From contig JAJTXY010000023.1 in assembly GCA_021463865.1 (NCBI GenBank), positions 1-61,518 on the forward strand: a stretch of DNA of 61,518 nt. Reading direction: 5' to 3'. The position numbers were made by a program, and so were the translations under genes. The DNA is from Anaerolineae bacterium. GTDB lineage: Bacteria > Chloroflexota > Anaerolineae > Aggregatilineales > J027. The notes under the pieces are model-generated. The model was not told the DNA's origin. It saw only the letters and a program-made list of their open reading frames with translations, and made no database searches. Shown here in pieces: positions 49,925-58,484 of this stretch (its first letter is position 1; every line of letters begins with the position of its first letter).

Positions 49925-51127
49925 TTGATTAAAAGCCAAATTCGAGTTTATACACTCTTGTCTTTTCTCAAAATGTTGGCGGTATTGGTGGGAGCGATGT
50001 TGGTTGCTGTGCAGACCCGCCTTAAATATACCTATGGCAAACCATTGGGTGAAGATTATCAGGCCCACCCGATTGGCCTCTATCTGTTGATGGCACTTTC
50101 GGTTGTGGTGGCTAACTTTATCATCTTGATACTCGTTCGTGTAGGGCTAAAATTGACGGTTGCCCTACGTCAGTTGTTGATTTTGTGGCTGGCAACCGTC
50201 GCCACTACAGGATTGGCATGGCTGTTCATTCCAGCATTGTCTCAACTTCAGTTGGCCTACTTTGCGGGGGCCGCCGTGATTTTTGCGCCGTGTGTCACGG
50301 TCATTCCAGCCATGTGGAAAGGTTCTGATGGCGAGCCTATCTCATTCCATCTTGCCAAACTTTGGAGCTATCGGGTTCTGCTGCTTATTTGGCTACGCTA
50401 TAACATTTTGGCCCGTTATAGCCAAGCCACGCTAGGGATTTTGTGGATCATCCTACTGCCCCTTGCGACCTCCGGGGTGTTGGCATTTGTTTTTTCGGAA
50501 TTTTTGCGAATCGGTGTAACCACGTCCGATGTTCCCTTTGTGACGTTCTTTTTGGCGGCGTTGGTTCCATGGACGCTTTTTCAACAGAGCATTACTAAAG
50601 GCTCGACCAGCATCTTTAACCAGATTGGGTTGATTATTCAGGTCTATTTCCCCCGCGAAATTTTGATCTTGATTACGCTGGGTGAGGCACTAGTGGATGT
50701 ATTTTTCATGTTCCTCGCCATGTTGCTGATTAACGCCGTAAGTGGGGTATGGCCGAATTGGTTCTATCTCTATCTGCCACTATTGATTTTGATTCAGGCG
50801 CTATTTATGTTGGGGCTGATGTTGTTTTTGGGATCACTGAGTGTAATAGTGCGTGACATTCCACAGTTGGTCGGTGTGGTGATGCAGCTTTTGTTTTATA
50901 TGTCGCCAATTTTGTATCCAGCCTCATTTATCCCAGAACGTTATCGGTTTATTTTGGCAATCAACCCATTGGTGCCCTTATTCCAAGCCTATCGGGATGT
51001 GATTGTATATGCCAAGACACCCGATTTTTCAACCCTGTATTTTCCGTTGGTCGTTTCGATCATCGTGTTATTTATGGGCTATGTCTATTTTAAATCCAAA
51101 GAAGATGGTTTTGCGGATCGTCTATGA
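49925..51127 (+). CDS. ABC-2 type polysaccharide export permease (Wzm-like) with an extra N-terminal membrane region
   Basis: Residues about 150-400 form a Wzm/TagG-type permease: NILARYSQATLGILWIILLP, VPWTLFQQSITKGSTSI, YFPREILILITL, and YMSPILYPASFIPERYR. Before it come about 130 residues with four hydrophobic segments (MLAVLVGAMLVAVQTRLKY; HPIGLYLLMALSVVVANFI) resembling the N-terminal membrane part of WbaP-like transferases, an uncommon fusion. The frame is open to 49889; I favour the TTG at 49925 because AAGGA lies just upstream, though GTG 49898 is possible. Its stop overlaps the ATPase start by 4 nt, so the two form an exporter for a lipid-linked polysaccharide. Confidence 0.85.
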   Translation: MIKSQIRVYTLLSFLKMLAVLVGAMLVAVQTRLKYTYGKPLGEDYQAHPIGLYLLMALSVVVANFIILILVRVGLKLTVALRQLLILWLATVATTGLAWLFIPALSQLQLAYFAGAAVIFAPCVTVIPAMWKGSDGEPISFHLAKLWSYRVLLLIWLRYNILARYSQATLGILWIILLPLATSGVLAFVFSEFLRIGVTTSDVPFVTFFLAALVPWTLFQQSITKGSTSIFNQIGLIIQVYFPREILILITLGEALVDVFFMFLAMLLINAVSGVWPNWFYLYLPLLILIQALFMLGLMLFLGSLSVIVRDIPQLVGVVMQLLFYMSPILYPASFIPERYRFILAINPLVPLFQAYRDVIVYAKTPDFSTLYFPLVVSIIVLFMGYVYFKSKEDGFADRL

Positions 51128-52014
51128 CTTCACCAATTGAACCCATTATCGTGGCTGAACACGTTTCTAAACGGTATGCCCAAAATGAAAGTCGTACCAG
51201 CTTACGGCATGAATTTAATGACATTGCCAAACGGTTTTTGAAGCAGTCCATTGCCCGCAAACCCGTTGAGCCATTTTGGGCATTGCGGGATGTGTCCTTT
51301 ACAGTTCCAGCAGGACAGACTGTTGGCATTGTAGGGCGTAATGGGTCTGGCAAAAGCACCCTGTTCCGAACCTTGTGTGGGATTACCCACCCGACGGAGG
51401 GGCATGTGTCTGTGCGTGGTCGTTTCTCGACGTTGATCGCATTGGGGGCGGGTTTTAATCAGGAGCGCAGTGGCCGCGAGAATATCTACCTGAGTGCCGC
51501 AATTCAAGGTGTTCCCCCGCGTGAGATTGAACACGCAATCCATGACATCATTGACTTTGCGGAATTGGGTCAGTTTATTGACCTACCCGTGAAGCGATAT
51601 TCCAGCGGGATGTATGCCCGACTTGGCTTTAGCATCGCGGTGCATCTGAAACCCGATATTTTGTTTGTTGATGAAATTTTGGCGGTTGGGGATGCCGCAT
51701 TTCAGGATAAGTGTATCGAGCGGATTTTGCAGATGAAAGCTGGTGGGCTGACCATGCTGATTGTGACGCACCAAACCGCCCAAGTGATGAGACTGTGTGA
51801 TCGGGCGATTTGGCTGCATAAAGGCCGCATGATGATGGACGGGGATACCAAAGTGGTGATGGAGAAGTATCACCAGATGATTTATGAAACCGAAATCCTG
51901 CCGACCCTCAATCCCACACCGGAGCCGACGCCAGCAACAGCCGATCCAGTATCCGAGACAGGGCCGGAGGTACAATCCGAACCCCTTACGCTAAGTACCC
52001 CCGATGCGCCGTAA
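51124..52014 (+). CDS. ABC transporter ATP-binding protein for polysaccharide export (Wzt/TagH-like)
   Basis: A 296-residue ATPase. Walker A is GRNGSGKST near residue 75, signature YSSGMYARLGFSIAV near 158, Walker B DILFVDEILAVGDAAF, and the H-loop IVTHQTAQVM. The N-terminal FWALRDVSFTVPAGQTVGIV is typical of the Wzt/TagH group. It lacks the carbohydrate-binding C-terminal domain of O9a-type Wzt; instead a 45-residue Pro/Thr/Glu tail follows. That suggests export without Wzt-based recognition of a terminal modification. Its 3-prime end overlaps the convergent peptidase gene by 24 nt. Confidence 0.92.
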   Translation: MTSPIEPIIVAEHVSKRYAQNESRTSLRHEFNDIAKRFLKQSIARKPVEPFWALRDVSFTVPAGQTVGIVGRNGSGKSTLFRTLCGITHPTEGHVSVRGRFSTLIALGAGFNQERSGRENIYLSAAIQGVPPREIEHAIHDIIDFAELGQFIDLPVKRYSSGMYARLGFSIAVHLKPDILFVDEILAVGDAAFQDKCIERILQMKAGGLTMLIVTHQTAQVMRLCDRAIWLHKGRMMMDGDTKVVMEKYHQMIYETEILPTLNPTPEPTPATADPVSETGPEVQSEPLTLSTPDAP

Positions 52015-53388
52015 GGCAATCGTGGCGAGTTCATAATTGGGATTGCGCTGGAGGGCCTCTTGATACTCCGTTTGGGCCAGCGCGTAATTGCCCTGAATTT
52101 CATAGACGCGCCCCAAGTAGTAATACATCTCTTCGACATAAGAAGTCGTCTTGAGGGTGCTGTTGACTAGGGTCAGCACATCTTCAAGACGACTGGTTTG
52201 CAGCAGCGCTTCGAATACCCCATATTGATACCAGAAAAACCGATAGGGTAGGCCGAGATCAAGGGCTTGTTGATAGGCGGTCACGGCTTCGGGATAGCGC
52301 CCAATGGAGGTTAGGGATGTGCCCAAATTTGACCACGCATAGGGATTTTCGGGGTCGCTGGCGGCTTCTTGTTGAGCGACTTGGGCGGCTTTTTGACGGT
52401 TGAGACTCTCGACCCAATCTGACCCCAAAAAGGCTGCCAACTCGCTCTCCCTCTCTGGCCCATAGAGGACGATGAAGTTGCGATTAAAAGATTGCCACTG
52501 GCTGTCAAATTTGGCACTCGGATAGGTGACGGTGGGACGGCTATCACGTCCTAAATAGGAATCATAGACAGTGATTGTGTCAGCAGTGGTGTCATAGGCG
52601 ATGACAGTTTCATAATGCCCAAACCAGCCTTCGCCCGCAGGCTCATAGCCCGATTCAACAATCACCACAAAACGATTGGCAATTAACCAGCGGATTTGGT
52701 CGAGTGAACCCGCCATGCGCCAAATGGCTTTTAGGCTGGTAAAGCGGTTGACGTAATCCACCATTTGCTGCGGGGTGACATTTTTATCTTCACGGTCGGG
52801 TTTTAGATAAGTGGCGGTATCATCCTGTGTGCCCTGCCAATTGAAATAGGACAAACCCATCGCTAAATTTGCAGGCCCACAATTATTCCAACCCTGTCGA
52901 AAAAACTTGACCCCTTCCAGTGTATAGGCTTGGGGTGGGGGCAGCGGGGTTGGGGTAGGCGGAATCGGGGTTGGGCTTGGCGGGATGGTTGGCGGCAGGG
53001 TGGGGGCAGCAGCGGTCAAAACAAAGGCAGTTTGGGTTTGGGCCACAAAAATGGATTCCAGCGTTGCCCCATTATCAATCGTAGGCGTGACGGATGGGGT
53101 GGGGGGTAGGCTGGGTGGCAGGGTATTGGTTGGTGTTAGGGTAGGGGCAGGGGTATGCGTGATGACTTGATAGGCCACCCCGCGCTTGAGTGAGGTAGAC
53201 TCGGCCCGTCGAAAGTGAAATTCTGGTAGGACAACAGGCAGCACGATAAAAATCAACAAAATCGGTACGACAAAGCCAACGTTAAAGCCGAAAATGAGCC
53301 ACGCCAAACGGCCTGACCAATTGCTGCCTTCTTCATGTTCCCACTGATCTACGGTTTGTAGACGGGGGATAGGGCGGCCTTGATCCAT
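51991..53388 (-). CDS. Membrane-anchored C39-like cysteine peptidase with TPR domain
   Basis: A 465-residue protein: short cytoplasmic head, membrane helix (about 28-54), Thr/Pro stalk (about 78-152), a peptidase C39-like domain (153-315), and TPR repeats to the end. The catalytic pair is Cys170 in WNNCGPANLAM and His258 in WFGHYETVIAY, with a downstream Asp in ITVYDSYLG. TPR units include NPYAWSNLGTSLTSIGRYPE and MYYYLGRVYEIQGNYALAQ. C39-like enzymes often cleave Gly-Gly leader peptides, but this one faces outside and is not fused to an ABC transporter, so the substrate is unknown. The next gene upstream encodes a membrane protein 18 nt away. Confidence 0.87.
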   Translation of the reverse strand: MDQGRPIPRLQTVDQWEHEEGSNWSGRLAWLIFGFNVGFVVPILLIFIVLPVVLPEFHFRRAESTSLKRGVAYQVITHTPAPTLTPTNTLPPSLPPTPSVTPTIDNGATLESIFVAQTQTAFVLTAAAPTLPPTIPPSPTPIPPTPTPLPPPQAYTLEGVKFFRQGWNNCGPANLAMGLSYFNWQGTQDDTATYLKPDREDKNVTPQQMVDYVNRFTSLKAIWRMAGSLDQIRWLIANRFVVIVESGYEPAGEGWFGHYETVIAYDTTADTITVYDSYLGRDSRPTVTYPSAKFDSQWQSFNRNFIVLYGPERESELAAFLGSDWVESLNRQKAAQVAQQEAASDPENPYAWSNLGTSLTSIGRYPEAVTAYQQALDLGLPYRFFWYQYGVFEALLQTSRLEDVLTLVNSTLKTTSYVEEMYYYLGRVYEIQGNYALAQTEYQEALQRNPNYELATIALRRIGGT

Positions 53389-53406
53389 CCTACTACTCCA
53401 AAACTT

Positions 53407-54822
53407 TTAGTTCATGCGTTTCCACGTTGATCCCACCCAGCGGAAGATGATTTGTTCCCGCTGACTGGTGTCATTCGGATTAGAAAGGGCGTCCACATAG
53501 GCAAATAAATTTCCATCAGGGTCGCTGGTGATGACGGTTCCGTTTACTACTGGGGTGATTTGATTGGGATCATAGCTGACACAGCGGGCATTGGCCGCCG
53601 CCGTCGCGTTGGGGGTTTCATCGTATAACTGATAACAAGCGGGTTGATTTTGATCTTCCAGAGTCTTTTTCTCAAGTTCCAAGCGCCATTGGAAATAGTC
53701 GTTCCAATAGAAACTATTAAGACGCTCAAGCCCCAAATCTTGAAGGGCGACGCTGCCTGTGACGGCCTGTAAATCACTGAAAGGTGAATCGGGGCGCAGA
53801 TTATTGAGCATTTGACCGGGCGCACTTGCTCCAAATGCGGTGGTAAAGGTCGTAAAAAAGCGTGACCCGTCGGCTGGGTTGGAGGTAAATTCACCCCCTA
53901 GCCATGCTACGACTTCTCGTTGCAGCCATGCGGCGTCACTGTAGGGATTGGGGATGAAATTGTCACGGCTGTAAGTCACGAGTTTTTCGGCCAATAGTTG
54001 CGCAAGCATAGCCTCAGTTTCGGGTGTAAAAGGCACATCGTTACGGGCACGTCCAACCAATAAGGGCGAGGGCAGACGGACTTTCCATTCCTCGTATAAA
54101 TCCCATTCCGGGCCGGGTAGCGTCTCCGGGGCGATTTCGATGGTCAATTGGGCCTGACCCGCCGCGCAAATCAGCAGAGTGCAGGCTTCGTCCCACCAAC
54201 CATCTACTTGATTTGCCAATGCCTCCGCCATGCGACGGTCAAGTTCATGATAGGTGACTTTAAGGCTGCCTTTATCAATCGTTTTTTCATCGCCCCAAAA
54301 TTCGACATCTGGTGGGACACGCCGCCAACCTGCTTGACCATTGACGTTGTCTTCATAGAGCCAATAAAACCACACGACGCGGTAGGGCACACCTGAGATT
54401 TTTTCTTCTAGGACGACTCGTCCGCGCGGTTCATCTATGGTGATGGAGACCACCTTGCCAGTTAATTCCAATAGCCCAGCCTGTTTGAGTTCCTGATATT
54501 CATCGAAGAGATCACGTTGATTTTGCAACCAATCTTCGCTGGCACTGCGCTTAACTTGCATATAGTTGGATAGGTTGCCGACCTTGATGGCGGTAATTTC
54601 AACATCCACCGTATCTAAGAGGTTTTGGCGCACTTGATTATCTACTGCACGTAGCCGCCAAATAATGCCACCCAAGACACCGCCGAGAAGACAAGCCAAA
54701 ACCGCCATTCCCAATAGTAAATTGCGCCGCTGCCGTCGCCGATAGCGTTTGGCGTTGGGGTCTTCGGTAGCCCGTTGTTTGGCCCGCTCCGATTCAATTT
54801 GCCAGTCGAGTTGAATACCCAT
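53407..54822 (-). CDS. Single-pass membrane protein of unknown function
   Basis: A 471-residue protein with a basic N-terminus (KRYRRRQRRN), one membrane helix (about 35-55) and a large extracytoplasmic part. A NTF2- or cystatin-like region may lie at 70-190 (NLLDTVDVEITAIKVGNLSN, GVPYRVVWFYWLYEDN). A mid-region starts VTYHELDRRMAEALANQVDG and resembles the layout of minor gluzincin-like proteins, but no HExxH is present. It probably shares a transcript with the downstream C39 peptidase gene (18-nt gap). I recognise no family. Confidence 0.72.
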   Translation of the reverse strand: MGIQLDWQIESERAKQRATEDPNAKRYRRRQRRNLLLGMAVLACLLGGVLGGIIWRLRAVDNQVRQNLLDTVDVEITAIKVGNLSNYMQVKRSASEDWLQNQRDLFDEYQELKQAGLLELTGKVVSITIDEPRGRVVLEEKISGVPYRVVWFYWLYEDNVNGQAGWRRVPPDVEFWGDEKTIDKGSLKVTYHELDRRMAEALANQVDGWWDEACTLLICAAGQAQLTIEIAPETLPGPEWDLYEEWKVRLPSPLLVGRARNDVPFTPETEAMLAQLLAEKLVTYSRDNFIPNPYSDAAWLQREVVAWLGGEFTSNPADGSRFFTTFTTAFGASAPGQMLNNLRPDSPFSDLQAVTGSVALQDLGLERLNSFYWNDYFQWRLELEKKTLEDQNQPACYQLYDETPNATAAANARCVSYDPNQITPVVNGTVITSDPDGNLFAYVDALSNPNDTSQREQIIFRWVGSTWKRMN

Positions 54823-54840
54823 TCAATTTGTTCCAGTAAG

Positions 54841-54867
54841 CCTAGTCCAAGAGGGTCTTAGACTAGG
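54841..54867. promoter_or_regulatory. Inverted repeat between birA and the membrane-protein gene
   Basis: CCTAGTC and GACTAGG are perfect 7-bp arms separated by 13 nt. It is 18 nt upstream of the membrane-protein start and 54 nt past the birA stop. With no U-run it could be an operator for the downstream gene or a mild terminator of birA. Confidence 0.35.
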
Positions 54868-54921
54868 AAATTCGAGGAAGCCTGTCAAGAGTGCTTTGCC
54901 ATTGATTCGCCTACGCCTGTC

Positions 54922-55716
54922 TTAAAGCGAGGCTGGAGTGACATCTCCCACCAAAATCCGTTGTACCCTGTCGTGACTATCTCTGACCAGCAGCGCACCC
55001 ATCGCATCTACGTTTTCGGCAGTGCCCGAAATAATTCCACTAGCGGTCTGGATGTTGACGATTTGACCAATCGTAGAAAGCCATGTCCGCCATGTATCCA
55101 ATAAAATTGGCTCGGAAATTTTGTTCACCCAGTTTTCAAGATGACCGATAATCTCCCCCGCAAGGGTGGCACGACTGACCGTCTCTTGGGTAAAAGCCTC
55201 AAGACTGACCGCCCCGTCTACTAGCGATGTGCCCATAAAATTCACCCGCACATTGATGCCAATCCCAACAATGACGGCCTGCAATTGGTTGCCCAGCCAA
55301 AGGGCCTCGGTCAAGATGCCGGCCACTTTGCGCCCTGCGAGATTTACATCGTTGGGCCACTTGAGTTTAATCACACCCGGAATCAGTAGGGAATTGAGAG
55401 CTTCGGCAACAGCGACACCTGCGGCCATCGTAACTCGTTGTAAGTGTTCGGGAGCCAAGCGGGGATGCAGAATGATACTCATGGCAAGGGCTTGCCCAGC
55501 AGGGGTGTGCCACTGACGATTGAGGCGACCTCGCCCCGCTACCTGTTCATCAGCAATGACTACCGCGCCCGATGGCAAATCTGGTTCGGTTGCCAGCCAT
55601 TCGCGGGCCATATCCATTGTGCTGCTGACACGGGGATAAAATCGAAAAGGGTGGTGTTTTAGGGCTTCTTTTAGGGATGCCTCGTTCAAAACGTCGGGCG
55701 GGTTGGATTCTACCAT
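54922..55716 (-). CDS. birA: Biotin-[acetyl-CoA carboxylase] ligase
   Basis: Activates biotin with ATP and attaches it to the carrier lysine of biotin-dependent carboxylases. The 264-residue protein has the ligase core: SSTMDMAREWLA, the biotinyl-AMP loop GRGRLNRQWHTPAGQALAMS, KLKWPNDVNLAGRKVAGIL, and VGIGINVRVNF, then the small C-terminal SH3-like domain (GIISGTAENVDAMGALLV). The N-terminal DNA-binding domain of E. coli BirA is absent, so this is a monofunctional ligase without a repressor role. It lies 24 nt downstream of the WbaP-like gene. Confidence 0.94.
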   Translation of the reverse strand: MVESNPPDVLNEASLKEALKHHPFRFYPRVSSTMDMAREWLATEPDLPSGAVVIADEQVAGRGRLNRQWHTPAGQALAMSIILHPRLAPEHLQRVTMAAGVAVAEALNSLLIPGVIKLKWPNDVNLAGRKVAGILTEALWLGNQLQAVIVGIGINVRVNFMGTSLVDGAVSLEAFTQETVSRATLAGEIIGHLENWVNKISEPILLDTWRTWLSTIGQIVNIQTASGIISGTAENVDAMGALLVRDSHDRVQRILVGDVTPASL

Positions 55717-55740
55717 AAATTTAGTTTGTTCCTCTATTCA

Positions 55741-57168
55741 CTAAAATGCCCCACGCCGACTGATGACCGCCGGGATGGTACGCAATAAAATGACGAAATC
55801 TAACCAAATCGAATAATTTTGAATATAGTATAAATCATCTTCAGTGCTGAGGTGCATCATTGTTCCAGCACGCCCATTGATTTGCCACCAGCCTGTCATG
55901 CCAGCCGGAATTTCGAAGCGTTTTTTCTGCCATGGCTCATAGAGGCTGACAATCCAAGGCATCTCTGGGCGGGGGCCAACCAAACTCATGTCGCCCTTGA
56001 GCACGTTGACCAATTGGGGTAGTTCATCAATGCTCATACGGCGCAAAAATTTCCCGAAGCGGGTCACACGTGGGTCATCGGGGTCTTTGTGGATAACGTT
56101 GCCGTTTGTATCAACCTTCGTGACCTCATCTTGCCGATCTTCAGCATCTTTGACCATTGTGCGGAACTTGTACATCTTAAAGGGACGCATTCCTTCGCCG
56201 ATGCGATCTTGGGCAAAAATGACCGGGCCACGCGAGGTGAGAATAACCCCTAACCCCACCATCAGTAGGAGGGGTAGGGCAAGAATCAGCAGGATGGAAC
56301 TGAGCGTGACGTCTACTACACGTTTGACAAGGCGCTGCGACGAACTGAGGCGAGGTTCACGCAGGCCAATCAGGGGCATTTTTTCCAGTTCTTCAACGGT
56401 GCTAAAGAGGTACTGCATTTCGCGCAGATCGGGCGCAAAACGAATGGCGACTCCACATTCATGTAGCTGCTGTACCAAATGGCGTAAATGAATATAGTCC
56501 GGTTCTTCGAGGGCCAAAATGACCTCATCAATGGCATTTTCATCGAGCAATTCAACTACTTGTGACACTTTGCCCAAAATAGGAGCATCTGTAACCACGC
56601 TGGCTTCGGGTAATTGGTCGTCTTGAGCATAGCCAGCCAAGAATACTCCTGTCCACGCATAGGCTCGCACTTGACGGCTTATTTGCTGGGCCAATTCACC
56701 CGTGCCCACAACCAAAACGCGGCGACTGTCATAGGTTCGTCCCCCTGTGAGCCGAAAATAGACACGCATGGCGGTGCGATAGCCGATGGTCAATCCACCC
56801 GCAAAGGACACGAGCAAAACAGCCTGTAGATGGGAATAGGTGCGGGAAGCCATGTAAAGCATCCCAAAAAAGATAAAAATGGCGATAAAGGTTCCCTTTA
56901 ATAACGCGCCGATTTCAAGCAGCAGGCGGTATGTTTGACGTGGGGAGTAGGCTCCGACGGCATTCAAAATGATCAGCCATGCAATCGGAAACACGATATA
57001 GAACCACCACGGCGTCGGCGAGGCGTTGTCGGTGGGGATGGGTTTGCCAATTCCAGCATCAAAAAGGGCGGCACGCATGACTGCGGCAAGCCGAACCGCC
57101 AGCATCGCGCAAATGAAATCCAGACTAAGTAGAAATGTCATGAATGAAACGCTAAAACCGCGTGTCAT
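55741..57168 (-). CDS. Polyprenyl-phosphate sugar-1-phosphate transferase (WbaP/WcaJ-like)
   Basis: Starts polysaccharide synthesis by moving a sugar-1-phosphate to polyprenyl phosphate. The 475-residue protein has four or five N-terminal membrane helices, a Rossmann-like CoA-binding-type domain (RVLVVGTGELAQQISRQVRA, about 148-270), and the catalytic bacterial sugar transferase domain: KRVVDVTLSSILLILALPLL, GPVIFAQDRIGEGMRPFKMY, KFRTMVKDAE, MSIDELPQLVNVLKGDMSLV, GPRPEM and GMTGWWQINGRAG. Full length. It sits in a region rich in glycan assembly genes and is probably the initiating enzyme for the ABC-exported polymer. Confidence 0.94.
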   Translation of the reverse strand: MTRGFSVSFMTFLLSLDFICAMLAVRLAAVMRAALFDAGIGKPIPTDNASPTPWWFYIVFPIAWLIILNAVGAYSPRQTYRLLLEIGALLKGTFIAIFIFFGMLYMASRTYSHLQAVLLVSFAGGLTIGYRTAMRVYFRLTGGRTYDSRRVLVVGTGELAQQISRQVRAYAWTGVFLAGYAQDDQLPEASVVTDAPILGKVSQVVELLDENAIDEVILALEEPDYIHLRHLVQQLHECGVAIRFAPDLREMQYLFSTVEELEKMPLIGLREPRLSSSQRLVKRVVDVTLSSILLILALPLLLMVGLGVILTSRGPVIFAQDRIGEGMRPFKMYKFRTMVKDAEDRQDEVTKVDTNGNVIHKDPDDPRVTRFGKFLRRMSIDELPQLVNVLKGDMSLVGPRPEMPWIVSLYEPWQKKRFEIPAGMTGWWQINGRAGTMMHLSTEDDLYYIQNYSIWLDFVILLRTIPAVISRRGAF

Positions 57169-57371
57169 GGGGTTAAGTATAGCTCCCTTTTGGTTCGAGC
57201 CTCGCGCCAGACCATTCTAGAGGCAGATCATTTCTTGCACAAGGTATCATGGAATACCCTCACCTGCCTTCATGCTATGGATACTAATAATATACCGCCT
57301 CTTGGCGATTGCCGAATCTTGGTACAATTAGTCGCGTCTATTTTGCCACTATGAGGGTTATATTTTCGCAT

Positions 57372-58394
57372 ATGAATAATCTACCGTTACCCCGTGTTTG
57401 TGTGGGCCTGATTACGTATAACTCCATGCGTGATCTACCTGCCGTTATATTGGGGCTTGAATTACAGGACTATCCATCGCTGCAAGTGATTATTTTGGAT
57501 AATGTTTCGCAAGATGACAGTGTGAAATTTATCCAAGACCATGCGGCTTTTGCCAAACTGATTGTTAATTCAGTCAATGTGGGGTTTGCACGGGGGCATA
57601 ATCAAATTTTGGCAGAGGCCCAACTTGGCCCTAATGATTATTATCTGGCTTTAAATGCCGATCTTGTGCTTTCGTCGAATTATGTTACACAATTACTGGG
57701 ATCGCTTTGCAAAAATGGCGCGGATTGGGGAATCGGTAAATTGTATCAGATGGATGAACAAGGTCGCCCGACCCGCCAACTCTACAGCACAGGCCACGCC
57801 ATGCTGCGCGGGGGTTATGCACTAAATATTGGTAAAGGCCTAGAGGATGTGGGTCAGTTTGATGAAGGGCGGGAGGTGTTTGGCGCACCGGGGGCGGCTG
57901 TCCTTATCAGCCAAAAATTGATTGCTGCCGTTGCTCTGGATGGGGAATTATTCGATGCGGATATGTTTTTCTATTCAGAAGATACGGATTTGGATTGGCG
58001 GGCACGGTTGCAAGGGTTTAAGTGTTGGTACGAACCAACAGCAGTGGCCTATCATCGAGGCAGCCCACGTGAATCCCTGAATGCGCAGGGACTTGGGAAT
58101 CGTTATCTAAGCGTGATCAAAAATGCCTTCCTGTTGGATTTATTCACCTACAATGTACCTCTCATCGTTTTTCATTGTGTACTGCGACTTATCATCACGC
58201 CGAAACGCGGTTGGTTGATGACACAGAAAGTGATTGCCAACGCTTCCCGTATGTGGCACAAACGAAGCAAGCCTGTCGTCACGCGGGGGTATATGCTGAA
58301 CTGGTTTCAATGGGGGACATGGCAACTCTCCGATCAGCCGATTACCACACGTGATCGATTGGTGAGTTTTTGGAGAAAATTAAAGGGGCGGTAA
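57372..58394 (+). CDS. GT2 family glycosyltransferase
   Basis: A 340-residue GT-A enzyme: CVGLITYNSMRDLPAVI, VIILDNVSQDDSV, NSVNVGFARGHNQIL, the metal-site region ALNADLVLSSNYV, and DADMFFYSEDTDLDWRARLQG. It resembles the enzyme at 44237-45193 in layout and length, so the two are probably paralogues adding sugars to the same or a similar polymer. The frame is open to 57309 with an ATG at 57351; I prefer the ATG at 57372, nearest the GT-A opening strand. A GC-rich repeat follows directly. Confidence 0.88.
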   Translation: MNNLPLPRVCVGLITYNSMRDLPAVILGLELQDYPSLQVIILDNVSQDDSVKFIQDHAAFAKLIVNSVNVGFARGHNQILAEAQLGPNDYYLALNADLVLSSNYVTQLLGSLCKNGADWGIGKLYQMDEQGRPTRQLYSTGHAMLRGGYALNIGKGLEDVGQFDEGREVFGAPGAAVLISQKLIAAVALDGELFDADMFFYSEDTDLDWRARLQGFKCWYEPTAVAYHRGSPRESLNAQGLGNRYLSVIKNAFLLDLFTYNVPLIVFHCVLRLIITPKRGWLMTQKVIANASRMWHKRSKPVVTRGYMLNWFQWGTWQLSDQPITTRDRLVSFWRKLKGR

Positions 58395-58397
58395 GAC

Positions 58398-58442
58398 AAA
58401 CCCCATCCCCAACCCTTCCCCGAACACAGGGAAGGGCTTTAT
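58398..58442. repeat. REP-like GC-rich intergenic repeat, inverted relative to the copy at 19149
   Basis: ACCCCATCCCCAACCCTTCC, then CCGAACACAGGGAAGGGCTTT. Read in reverse complement it aligns with the 19149-19190 element through the CCC(T)TCCCC...ACACAGGGA(A/G)GG core. It separates convergent genes and can fold into a hairpin ending near a T-run, so it may also act as a terminator. Confidence 0.65.
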
Positions 58443-58459
58443 GTGGTTAGGTTAACCAC
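58443..58459. terminator. Small perfect hairpin between convergent genes
   Basis: GTGGTT pairs with AACCAC around AGGTT, directly beside the REP-like element and 26 nt past the penicillin-acylase stop. Without a U-run it is weak as an intrinsic terminator. Confidence 0.3.
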
Positions 58460-58484
58460 CGCTAGGGAAGGGTATGAAGTTGGA

